Both the position numbers and the translations under genes were made by a program. DNA of 64,000 nt, from contig NZ_JAPFGD010000005.1 in NCBI RefSeq assembly GCF_027257175.1, forward strand, positions 1 to 64,000, read 5' to 3'. How positions within the stretch are numbered: position 1 is the stretch's first letter; every line of letters starts with the position of its first letter. The notes beneath the pieces were generated by a model. The model saw only the letters and a list, made by a program, of their open reading frames with translations. It was not told where the DNA came from and searched no databases. Source of the DNA: Castellaniella sp. S9 (lineage in GTDB: Bacteria > Pseudomonadota > Gammaproteobacteria > Burkholderiales > Burkholderiaceae_B). Positions 9,224 through 18,400 of the stretch are shown here, in pieces.

Positions 9224-9232
9224 TCGACCGGT

Positions 9233-10018
9233 TCACGGGCCCGATCCGCGGCCCAGCCGGTACAGCTTCACATAGCGGTAAAAACTGCCCGTCGCGGCCA
9301 TTCCGGCCAGCACCAGGCCCTGCCAGCCGTCCAGGAAACCCCGCCGCAAGAGGTAGTGGCGGATGAAGGTCCAGGCCGCATGCCCGAAGGGCCCCAGCAC
9401 GCCGGTACGCCGGCCCCGCGCGTAGGCCGCGCGCGCCGCCTCGGTCGAATAGCGGTTGATCTTGTCGATGAAGACCTCGAGGCTGGCGTAGGGATAGTGC
9501 AGGAAATGCCCGGCCAGCGTGCCGGTCCGGCCCCGCACCTCGACCCGTTCATGGACGGGCGCGTCGGTGAAGCGTCCCGCGTCGCGGCGGAACAGCCGGA
9601 CCACGTAATCCGGCCACCAGCCGCTATGGCGGATCCAGCGGCCGCAGAAGTCCGACAATCGCGCGATCCGGTAGGCTTCGGCCTGCGGCGCGCGCAGCGC
9701 GGCCTCGATGGCCCGCGCCAGTTCGGGCGTGACCCGCTCGTCGGCATCGATCGACAACACCCACTCGCCCGTCGCCAGCGCCAGGGCGCGGTTCTTCTGG
9801 GGTCCGAATCCGGGCCAGTCCGCCGACACCTCGACCCGTGCGCCGCGGGCGCGCGCCATGTCGCAGGTCTGGTCGGTGCTGCCCGAGTCCAGGACGATGA
9901 GCTCGTCGGCAAACGCCACGGAATCGAGGCAATCGCCGATATGGGCGGCTTCGTTCCGGGTGATGACGATGACCGACAGGCGGGGGCCGTCGGCAGCCGT
10001 GTCGCGCGCGTTCGCCAT
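9233..10018 (-). CDS. Glycosyltransferase family 2 (WaaE/KdtX-like LPS core type)
   Basis: A 261-residue GT-A inverting glycosyltransferase. It opens with SVIVITRNEAAHIGDCLDSV and IVLDSGSTD, and carries the DxD-type metal motif SIDADERVTPEL (about 95-106). The C-terminal region, with conserved aromatic and basic residues (HYPYASLEVFIDKINRY), resembles the LPS-core beta-glucosyltransferase WaaE/KdtX group rather than cellulose-synthase-like GT2 enzymes. It would add a hexose to the inner core using a nucleotide sugar. It is 9 bases downstream of the second deacetylase and 21 bases upstream of the first. The WaaE-like assignment is by motif resemblance and is moderately sure. Confidence 0.85.
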   Translation of the reverse strand: MANARDTAADGPRLSVIVITRNEAAHIGDCLDSVAFADELIVLDSGSTDQTCDMARARGARVEVSADWPGFGPQKNRALALATGEWVLSIDADERVTPELARAIEAALRAPQAEAYRIARLSDFCGRWIRHSGWWPDYVVRLFRRDAGRFTDAPVHERVEVRGRTGTLAGHFLHYPYASLEVFIDKINRYSTEAARAAYARGRRTGVLGPFGHAAWTFIRHYLLRRGFLDGWQGLVLAGMAATGSFYRYVKLYRLGRGSGP

Positions 10019-10027
10019 GGAAGCCGC

Positions 10028-10864
10028 CTAGAGTCGCAGGCCGCGCTTCCAGCGCTTCCAGCGGTTGAAGACGGGGCCGATCAGCGGGTGGGCGGCGACT
10101 TGGATGCGCCGGCCCACCGAGGCGCCCGTGGTGTCCCGGACGGCGAAACGATAGATGTGCAAGGGGTCGGCGCCCGGCAGATTGCGGCCGAAGGCCTGCG
10201 TCGTGTAGAGATAGCGAAAGCCCGCGCGCTGCGCGATATCGACGTAGTCGGCGTCGAAATAGCCCTGGGGCCAGCACAGGTGCGGCGAGGCCTCGCCCAG
10301 GCGCCGTGCCAGGCTGGCGCGCGACTGAGCCAGTTCGTCGGCCATGCGGGCGTTCTTGCCGGCGGGCTCGGTCTGATCCCAGCGGGTGTGCGTATGGGTA
10401 TGGCTGTGGAATTCGATCAGGCCTTCCGCGCGCAGGGCTTCGATTTCGGACCAGCGCAGCATCACCTCGTCGGCCCGGCCGTCGGCGATGCGCCGCTCGC
10501 ATTCGCGGTGCTCGGGCGCCTCGGGCAAGGGGCGGCCCTGGCCCATGAAAGGCCGCGGCGGCCCGTCGCCGATCCAGCCGGTCACGACAAACACCACGGC
10601 CTTCATCCCGTAGCGCCGCAGCACAGGCGCCGCGTACACCCAATTGTCGAGGTAGCCGTCGTCGAACGTGATCAGCACCGAGCGGCGCGGCGCGCCGCCC
10701 TCGCGCAGGTGGCGGGCGAACGCGTCGGCCCCCAGGGTGGTGTAGCCATGCCTGGCCAGCCAATCGAGCTGGTCGGCGAAGTGCTCGGGCGTGGCGGCGA
10801 TCATGCCTGCGCCCGGGCGGATGTGGTGGTACATGAGCACCGGGACGGTGACTACGGATGCCAT
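10028..10864 (-). CDS. NodB-type polysaccharide deacetylase family protein
   Basis: About 278 residues of a carbohydrate esterase 4 fold. It has VPVLMYHHIRPG at the start, motif 1 TFDDGY (about 70), and motif 2 FHSHTHTHTRW with an unusually histidine-rich loop. Motif 3 is CWPQGYF, less typical than the CYPYG of its neighbour. The start at 10864 is chosen because a clear GGAGG lies 8 bases before it; an upstream in-frame ATG at 10948 would run deep into the previous gene. It overlaps the upstream GT4 gene by 13 bases. Two deacetylases in one glycan cluster suggest two separate N-acetyl sugars or two stages of processing; that is inference. Confidence 0.85.
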   Translation of the reverse strand: MASVVTVPVLMYHHIRPGAGMIAATPEHFADQLDWLARHGYTTLGADAFARHLREGGAPRRSVLITFDDGYLDNWVYAAPVLRRYGMKAVVFVVTGWIGDGPPRPFMGQGRPLPEAPEHRECERRIADGRADEVMLRWSEIEALRAEGLIEFHSHTHTHTRWDQTEPAGKNARMADELAQSRASLARRLGEASPHLCWPQGYFDADYVDIAQRAGFRYLYTTQAFGRNLPGADPLHIYRFAVRDTTGASVGRRIQVAAHPLIGPVFNRWKRWKRGLRL

Positions 10865-11958
10865 GCCAGTTCCTCCAGCCAACGCAGGTAGCACGCCTCG
10901 GTCTCGCGCCCCAGGGCCTCCCGGGTGAAACGGCCGTCCTCGAGGCAATAGCGCCGCCCCGCGGCGCCCATGCGCGCGCGCAGCGCGGGATCGCCGATCA
11001 GCCGATCCAGGGCCGCGGCCAGCGCCGGAATGTCGAACAGCGGCACCAGCAGGCCGCTGGCGCCCTCCTCCATCATCTCGGGCACGCCGCCGACCCGGGT
11101 GCCGACCACGGGCACGCCGGCCGCGCCCGCCTCGACGAAGGCCGTGCCCGAGGCCTCGATGTGCGTGGCCAGGGCGAAAATGTCGAAATCGGGCAGCAGG
11201 GCCGGCACATCGCCGCGATTGCCGAGCAGATGGATGCGCCCGTCCAGCCCCAGGGCGCGAACGTGGTCGCGCAATTGCTCGAGCGCCGGCGAGCCGCCGC
11301 CGACGATCACCAGGTGCAGGCCCGCATGGCGCGCGAACAGGGGCTGCATGGCCTCGATCAGCTGGGTGTGCCCTTTTTCCTTGCGCAGCACGCCCACGCT
11401 GCCGACCACCACGGCCTCGGGCCCGAGCCCCAGTTCGGACCGCAACACGGGCGCCGGCATGGGATCGGGAAAATCGACGGCCGGATAGACGACCGCCGCA
11501 TGGCCCGGCGGCACGCCGCGCTGGATCAGGTGGCGGCGCACGAACTGGCTGGCCGCGATCACGCGCTTGGGCACACGGGTATAGGACAGCAGGGATCCGA
11601 CCGGCTTGGCCAGGTGCCGCGTGCGCACGATCAGCGGCACCCCGGCCAGCCGCGCGGCGGCGCCCACCAGCAAGGTGTCCCGGCGGCTGTGGGTATTGAC
11701 CACGTCGAAGGCGCCGCGCCGCAGCAGTCGCACCAGCCAGGGCAAGCCCTTGAGATGGTTCCAGGCGCCGTCCATGGCCAGGGTGTCCACCTGGAAGCCC
11801 GCCTCACGCAAGGCCGGCGCCAGCCGGGCGTTGGGCTGGCAGACGGCCTGCGCCTGGTGGCCGCGCGCGCGCAGCGCGTGCAGCAGGCGGACGATGTACT
11901 GTTCCTGGCCGCCGAACCCGGTGGCGGCCTCGGCATGCAGGATGCGCAGCGGCCTCAT
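10852..11958 (-). CDS. Glycosyltransferase family 4
   Basis: A 368-residue GT-B enzyme. It opens with ILHAEAATGFGGQEQYIVRLLHALRARG split as usual around a GGQE loop, then has VVGSVGVLRKEKGHTQLIEAM and the donor motif EASGTAFVE (E-x7-E), followed by GVPVVGTRVGGVPEMM. It is the first gene of the minus-strand glycan run and overlaps dnaE by ATGA, so it is expressed at least partly from dnaE read-through. It also overlaps the following deacetylase by 13 bases. Its likely role is sugar addition to LPS core or a related lipid-linked glycan; the donor is unknown. Confidence 0.87.
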   Translation of the reverse strand: MRPLRILHAEAATGFGGQEQYIVRLLHALRARGHQAQAVCQPNARLAPALREAGFQVDTLAMDGAWNHLKGLPWLVRLLRRGAFDVVNTHSRRDTLLVGAAARLAGVPLIVRTRHLAKPVGSLLSYTRVPKRVIAASQFVRRHLIQRGVPPGHAAVVYPAVDFPDPMPAPVLRSELGLGPEAVVVGSVGVLRKEKGHTQLIEAMQPLFARHAGLHLVIVGGGSPALEQLRDHVRALGLDGRIHLLGNRGDVPALLPDFDIFALATHIEASGTAFVEAGAAGVPVVGTRVGGVPEMMEEGASGLLVPLFDIPALAAALDRLIGDPALRARMGAAGRRYCLEDGRFTREALGRETEACYLRWLEELAWHP

Positions 11959-14900
11959 CCGTAGTTCACCTGGACGTTGTCGGCCGACAGCCAGCGGCGC
12001 GCGCCGGCAATGAGCTCGTCGTCCATGCGCACCCGCCAGTCATCGCCCAGCCGCAGGGCGCAGGAAAACGCCGGCCGGCGCAGCCGGATCTCGACCGGGA
12101 CGCCCTCCTCGTCCGACTGTGCGCGCCAGGGCTCGAGCAGGTCGCGCAGGCGGCGCGCGTCGGGCGCCTCGGGCAGCACCAGGCGCAAGGAGTGCGCGCG
12201 CGATTCGCGGATGCGCTGCAGGTCGTAGAGATCGTCGGCCGATATCCGCAATCCGCCCGAATAATCGTCATGGCTGACCCGGCCATGGATCACCAGCAGG
12301 CGGTCCTCCTTGAGGCGCTGGCGGTATTGTTCGTAGAGCTCGTTGAAGATCGCCACCTCGACCTGGGCCGTCCCGTCGTCGAGCAGCGCATACAGCATGC
12401 GGCCGCGGCGCGTCATGCGCGGACGCACCGCGGCCAGCACCCCGGCGATCCATTGCGGCCCGCGCGACGGCGCCAGCCGCGCCAGCGGCGTGGGCGCCAC
12501 GCGCCGCACCTCGTCGCGCCAGGCATCGAACAGGTGGCCGCTGAAGTAAAAGCCCAGCGCCGCCTTTTCCTCGGTCAGGCGGGTCTGCAGGTCCCAGGGC
12601 GTCACGCGGGCGAGTTCGCCCGCGACCACCTGGCCGGCGTCGTCGTCGAACAGCGACACCTGGTTGGCATTGCGCTCGGCCTGCTCGGCCGCCTCGATGG
12701 CGCTGCCCAGCGTCGCGAGCAGCGCCGCGCGGTTGGGCTCGAGCGTGTCGAAGGCCCCGGCGCGGATCAGGGCCTCGATGCAGCGGCGATTGACCGTGTG
12801 GCGGTCGACGCGCGCACAAAAATCGAACAGGCTGGCGAACGGCCCGCCCTCTGCGCGTGCACGCAGGATTTCCTCGACCGCGGACTGGCCCGTGCCCTTG
12901 ACCGCCCCCAGTCCATAGCGAATGGTGCGCGGCGGCTTGCCGCGCGCGGTGTGCTCGTCCTCGACGGGCTCGAAGCGATAGGCCGAGGCGTTGACGTCGG
13001 GCGGCAGCACGACCACCTTGTTGGCCACCGCATCGCGCCAGAACACCTGGACCTTGTCGGTGTCGTCCATGTCCGAGAGCATGGTGGCGGCGAAGAACTC
13101 GGCCGGATGGTAGGCCTTGAGCCAGGCCGTCTGGTAGGAGATCAGGGCGTAGGCGGCCGAATGGCTCTTGTTGAAACCGTAGCCCGCGAACTTTTCCATC
13201 AGGTCGAACAGATGGGCGGCCAGGTCGGGGTCGTACCCCTTGGCGGCCGCGCCCTCCTGGAAGATCACCCGGTGCTTGGCCATTTCCTCGGGCTTTTTCT
13301 TGCCCATGGCTCGGCGCAGCAGGTCGGCGCCGCCCAGCGAATAGCCGCCGATGATCTGCGAAATCAGCATCACCTGTTCCTGGTAGACGATGACCCCGTA
13401 GGTGCTCTTGAGGACGGGCTCGAGGTCCGGATGGAAGTAATCCACCTCGGCGCGCCCGTGCTTGCGGTTGACGAAGTCCACCACCATGCCCGATTCCAGC
13501 GGACCCGGCCGAAACAGCGCCAGCAAGGCGATCACGTCCTCGAAAGTGTTGGGCTGCATGACCTTCAGCAGCTCCTTCATGCCGCGCGATTCCAGCTGGA
13601 ACACCGCCGTGGTGTTGGCCTCGGCCAACAGGGCATAGGTGCCTGCATCGTCCAGCGGCAGGCTCATGAGATCGAAATCGCGCTGGCCGGGATTGAATTG
13701 GCGCACGTAGCGCACGGCCCAATCCAGGATCGTCAGGTTGCGCAGGCCCAGGAAGTCGAACTTGACCAGTCCGGCCGCCTCGACGTCGTCCTTGTCGAAT
13801 TGCGAGACCACGCTGGACTCGCTGCCCGGCTGGCAATACAGCGGACAGAAATCGGTGAGTTTGCCGGGGGCGATCAGCACCCCGCCGGCGTGCATGCCGA
13901 TATTGCGCGTCAGGCCTTCGAGCGGGCGCGCCAGGTCGACCAGCGCGCGGATTTCCTCGTCGCTGTCGTAGCGTTCCTTGAAAGCGGGTTCGTTCTCGAG
14001 GGTGCGATCCAGCGTCCAGGGGTCCGCCGGATTGAAGGGGATCATCTTGGAGAGGTTGTCGCAGACGCTGTAGGGCATCTCGAGCACCCGTCCCACGTCG
14101 CGCACCACCGCCTTGGCGCCCAGCGTGCCGAAAGTCGCGATCTGGCTGACGGCCTCGCGGCCATACTTTTCCTTGACGTAGTCGATCACGCGCTCGCGGT
14201 TGTCCTGGCAGAAATCCACGTCGAAGTCCGGCATGGAGACCCGCTCCGGATTCAGGAAGCGCTCGAACAGCAAGTCGTAGCGCAAGGGATCCAGGTCGGT
14301 GATGCCCAGGCTGAAGGCCACCAGGGAACCCGCGCCCGAGCCGCGCCCCGGACCCACCGGCACGCCGTGGCCCTTGCCCCAGTTGATGAAGTCCTGCACG
14401 ATCAGGAAATAGCCCGGGAAGCCCATGTCGATGATGGTCTTGCACTCGAGCTCGAGCCGTTCGCGATAGGCCGGCGCGCAGCGCGCCCGTTCCGCCTCGT
14501 CGGGATAGAGCTGCAGCAGGCGCCGGTCCAGTCCCTGGCGGGCGAGCTCGTGCAGATAATCGTCCAGCGTCACGCCGTCGGGCGTCGGAAAGCGCGGCAA
14601 TTGCGGCTGGCCGAGCTGCAGGGTGAGGTTGCAGCGCTTGGCGATCTGCACGGTATTGGCCAGCGCCGACGGCACGTCGGCGAAGCGCCGCGCCATCTCG
14701 GCGCTGTCGGGCATGTATTGCTCGGGGGTGAAGCGGCGCACCCGTCGCGGATTGCCCAGCAGTTCGCCCTCGGCGATGCACACCCGCGCCTCGTGCGCCC
14801 GGAAATCGGCCTGCTCGATGAACTGGATCGGATGGGTGGCCACGACCGGCAGGCCTTCGGCCGAAGCCAGCCGCAGGGCGGCCTGCACGTAGGCCTCGTC

Positions 14901-15440
14901 GCCATCGAAGCCCGCGCGCTGCAGTTCGATGAAATAACTGCCGGGAAAGTCGGCCGCCCAGCGGCGGGCCAGCCGCGCGGCGTCATCGGCACGGCCGGCC
15001 TCGAGCGCCTGGCCCACGTCCCCGGCCCGCCCGCCCGACAGGACGATCAGGCCGCTGGCGCCGTCGAGCCATTCGCGTCGGACCTCGGCGCGCCCCCGGT
15101 AGCCGTTCCCGGTCCAGGCGCGCGAGAGCAGGTCGCACAGGGCCAGGTAGGATTCATGGCCGCCGGCCAGCAGCACGATCCTGTGGGGCTTGTCGCGATC
15201 GTCCGGGTTCTGCAGCCAGACGTCGCAGCCGGCGATGGGCTTGATCCCCGCCTTGCGCGCCGCCCGGTAGAACTTGATCAGGCCGAACAGATTGCCCAGG
15301 TCGGTGAGGGCCAGCGCCGGCTGGCCGAAGGCCACCGCCCGCCCCACGAGGTCGGGGATGCGCGCGATGCCGTCGACCACCGAAAATTCGGAGTGGCTGC
15401 GCAGATGGACGAACAAGGGGGTGTCTGGGCTCGTGGTCAT
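11955..15440 (-). CDS. dnaE: DNA polymerase III alpha subunit
   Basis: A 1161-residue replicative polymerase, same size as E. coli DnaE (1160). The N-terminal PHP domain begins FVHLRSHSEFSVVDG (about 10-24). The polymerase active site is seen at PDFDVDF (Asp405, Asp407) and GPGRGSGAGSLVAF. An internal clamp-binding motif QVSLF is at 927-931, matching the position of the beta-binding site in E. coli. The OB-fold and C-terminal tau-binding region follow. It catalyses chromosomal DNA synthesis with epsilon and theta. It lies 24 bases downstream of hrpA and overlaps the next glycosyltransferase by ATGA. Confidence 0.97.
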   Translation of the reverse strand: MTTSPDTPLFVHLRSHSEFSVVDGIARIPDLVGRAVAFGQPALALTDLGNLFGLIKFYRAARKAGIKPIAGCDVWLQNPDDRDKPHRIVLLAGGHESYLALCDLLSRAWTGNGYRGRAEVRREWLDGASGLIVLSGGRAGDVGQALEAGRADDAARLARRWAADFPGSYFIELQRAGFDGDEAYVQAALRLASAEGLPVVATHPIQFIEQADFRAHEARVCIAEGELLGNPRRVRRFTPEQYMPDSAEMARRFADVPSALANTVQIAKRCNLTLQLGQPQLPRFPTPDGVTLDDYLHELARQGLDRRLLQLYPDEAERARCAPAYRERLELECKTIIDMGFPGYFLIVQDFINWGKGHGVPVGPGRGSGAGSLVAFSLGITDLDPLRYDLLFERFLNPERVSMPDFDVDFCQDNRERVIDYVKEKYGREAVSQIATFGTLGAKAVVRDVGRVLEMPYSVCDNLSKMIPFNPADPWTLDRTLENEPAFKERYDSDEEIRALVDLARPLEGLTRNIGMHAGGVLIAPGKLTDFCPLYCQPGSESSVVSQFDKDDVEAAGLVKFDFLGLRNLTILDWAVRYVRQFNPGQRDFDLMSLPLDDAGTYALLAEANTTAVFQLESRGMKELLKVMQPNTFEDVIALLALFRPGPLESGMVVDFVNRKHGRAEVDYFHPDLEPVLKSTYGVIVYQEQVMLISQIIGGYSLGGADLLRRAMGKKKPEEMAKHRVIFQEGAAAKGYDPDLAAHLFDLMEKFAGYGFNKSHSAAYALISYQTAWLKAYHPAEFFAATMLSDMDDTDKVQVFWRDAVANKVVVLPPDVNASAYRFEPVEDEHTARGKPPRTIRYGLGAVKGTGQSAVEEILRARAEGGPFASLFDFCARVDRHTVNRRCIEALIRAGAFDTLEPNRAALLATLGSAIEAAEQAERNANQVSLFDDDAGQVVAGELARVTPWDLQTRLTEEKAALGFYFSGHLFDAWRDEVRRVAPTPLARLAPSRGPQWIAGVLAAVRPRMTRRGRMLYALLDDGTAQVEVAIFNELYEQYRQRLKEDRLLVIHGRVSHDDYSGGLRISADDLYDLQRIRESRAHSLRLVLPEAPDARRLRDLLEPWRAQSDEEGVPVEIRLRRPAFSCALRLGDDWRVRMDDELIAGARRWLSADNVQVNYG

Positions 15441-15464
15441 GGTCGGATTGTACCCATCCGGCCG

Positions 15465-18400
15465 TCAGCGCGGCATCGCGGACCAGGCCTTCTGCAGGCG
15501 CTTGACCGACACCGGAAACGGGGTGCGCAGCGTCTGCGCAAAAAGCGCCACGCGCAGTTCCTCGAGCTGCCAGCGAAAGGTCTCGAGCTGCTGGTCCGGC
15601 GCCCCTTTCAGGGCGGCGCGCGCGCGCTGCCAGGGCTGGAGCAGGGCGGCGATCTCGGCCATCGAGCGCGCGTCGCGCGCGGGATCCTCGCGCAGCTTGT
15701 CGACGCGCATCTGCGCGGCCTTGAGATAGCGCGGGAAATGGCGCAGTTGTTCGTACGGCGTATCGCGCAGGAACCACTTGCCCACCAACGCCGCTTCCTG
15801 GCAGCGCAGGTCCTCGTGCGCCTCGGGCCAGGGCCGCGCCTGGGGCAGTTTTTTGTGCAGTGCCGCGCGCTCGGCCAGGATCTGTCCGGCCAGCCGGGCG
15901 ATCTCCTGGGCGAGCAGGCCCAGCCGCCCCTTGCCCTGCTCGCGGCGCTGCTCGAAACTGTCGGCATCCTCGGGCCAGGGTTCAGCCAGGCAGGCCTGGT
16001 CCAGGGCGCAGTCGATGATCTGGTCGCGCAGTTCCTGCTGCGTCCCCAGGTCCATGTACAGCATGCCCATGCGGGTCAGCTCGGGCAGGTTCTTCTCCAG
16101 AAACCGGACCTGCTCGCGCAAGGCGATGCGGAACAGGCGGCGCAGACCGGCCCGGTGCGCGCGCCGGGCCTCGCGCGGGTCGTCGAACACGTCCAGGTCG
16201 CAGGAATCGCCCCGATCCCGCAACGCCGGATAACCGATGAAGGACTGGCCCTTGCGGTGGATCTCGAGCAATTCGGGCAGCGGCCCGAAGGTCCAGGCGG
16301 TCAGGCCCTCGTGGTCCAAGGCCTGCGCCACCTCGCGGTCATGCGCGGCGACCTGCTGGAACGACGCCTGGGCCTCGCGGCCGTGTTCGGCGCGCAGCTG
16401 GTCCAGGCTGCGCCCGCCCGAGAGCATCCGGCCGTGTTCATCGACCACCTTGAAATTCATGAACAGATGCGCGGGCAGCGTCTCGAGCTTGAAGTCCGCC
16501 GCCTGCACACGCAGTTTGCACTGCGCCCAGATATCCTGGACCAGGGCCTCGAGCAGGCCGATGTCGGGATCCGCGGCACGCTCGAACCAACGCTCGTGGA
16601 AACCCGCGGCATAGTCGGGCAGCGGCACGCAATGGCGCCGCAGTCTTTGCGGCATGGATTTCAGCAGCAGGTGGACTTTCTCCTTGAGCATGCCCGGCAC
16701 CAGCCACTCGCAGGCGGCCGCGTCGATCTGGTTGAGTGCGTACAGCGGGACGGTGAGCGTCATGCCGTCGCGCGGCGAGCCCGGCTCGAAGTGGTAGTCC
16801 ACGGCCATCTCGACGCCCGCGCGCTTGAGCCGGCGGGGAAACACATCGGTCGTCACACCGGCCGCGTCGTGGCGCATCAGATCCTCGCGCGTCAGCTTCA
16901 GGCGCGCGGCCGCCGCGGCGTCCAGTCCCCGGACCCATTTTTCGAGGGTGGCGGTCTGGCAGACGTCGGCCGGGATCTGCTGTTCGTAGAACGCCTGGAT
17001 CAGGGCGTCGTCGACCAGGATGTCGGGTCGTCGGCTCTGGTGCTCCAGCCGCTCGATCGAGGCGATGAGCTTGCGATTGTGGGCGACGAAGGGCAAGGGC
17101 GTGTCGATGTCGCCGGGCACGAGCGCGTCGCGGATGAAGATCTCGCGCGCGGCCGCCGGATCGATGCGGCCGTAATGCACCCGGCGCCCCGAGTACACCG
17201 GCAGGCCGTGGACCGTGCCACGCTCGTTGGCGACCACCTGGCCCGCCTTTTTTTCCCAGCGCGGGTCCGACCATGCGCGCCGCAGCAGGTGAGCCCCGGC
17301 ACGCTCGATCCAGGCCGGTTCGATGCGCGCCACGCAGCGCGCGTACAGGCGCGTGGTCTCGACCAGCTCGCCGGCCAGGATCCAGCGCCCGGCTTTCTTT
17401 TGCAGGGGTGACCCGGGATGGATGGCGAAGCGGATGTCGCGCGCGCCCTGGTACAGGTTCGCATCCTCGCCCTTCATGCCGATGTTGCCCAGCAAGCCCG
17501 CCAGCAGCGCCATGTGGATCTGCTCGACCGTCGCCGGGGCCTGGTTCAGCCGCCAGCCCTGTTCGCGCGCCAGCGTCAACAATTGCACCTGGGTGTCGCG
17601 CCATTCCCGCAGCCGCACGGGCGAGAGGAAATTGGCGCGCAGCCGCTCGACGAGCTTGCGCTGCGAGCCCTTGTGCGCGACCTGTTCGCCATACCAGGCC
17701 CAGAGCTTGAGCCACGACATGAACTCGGACTGCTTGTCGTTGAACTTGGCATGGGCGGCCTCGGCCGCCTCGCGCGCCTGCAGCGGGCGGTCGCGCGGGT
17801 CCTGCACCGACAGGGCCGCGGCAATGACGAGGATCTCGGCCAGGCACTGCTGCTCGTGCGCGGCCAGGACGATGCGCGCGACGCGCGGATCCACCGGCAG
17901 GCGGGCCAGTGAGCGGCCGACCGGCGTCAAGCGATTGCCCGCATCCAGGGCGCCCAATTCCTGCAGCAACTGGTAGCCGTCGGCCACCGCGCGGCCGCTG
18001 GGCGGATCGACGAATGGAAAAGCCTCGACGTCGTCCAGCCGCAGCGCCTTCATGCGCAGGATCACCGAGGCCAGCGACGAACGCAGGATCTCGGGGTCGG
18101 TGAAGGCCGGCCGGCGCTTGAAGTCATCCTCGGCGTACAGTCGCAGGCACACGCCGGGGCCGATGCGCCCGCAGCGCCCCGCGCGCTGGTTGGCCGAGGC
18201 CTGGCTGATCGGCTCGATGCGCAATTGCTCGACCTTGCTGCGCCAGGAATAGCGCTTGATGCGCGCCAGGCCGCTGTCGACCACGTAGCGGATGCCCGGC
18301 ACCGTCAGCGAGGTCTCGGCGACGTTCGTGGCCAGCACGATGCGGCGCGCATTGCCGCGCGGGTGAAAGATCTGCTCCTGTTCGGCGCGCGACAGGCGGG

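Noticed and set aside
8636-10891. 751-codon plus-strand frame over the deacetylase and GT2 genes
   Set aside because: Antisense shadow of three clear genes, with no motifs.
12192-17411. A 1739-codon open frame on the plus strand opposite dnaE and hrpA
   Set aside because: Antisense to two certain genes; its residues (rich in Gly, Arg, Ala, Gln, Asp, His) are what GC-rich codon bias gives on the opposite strand. No domain is visible.
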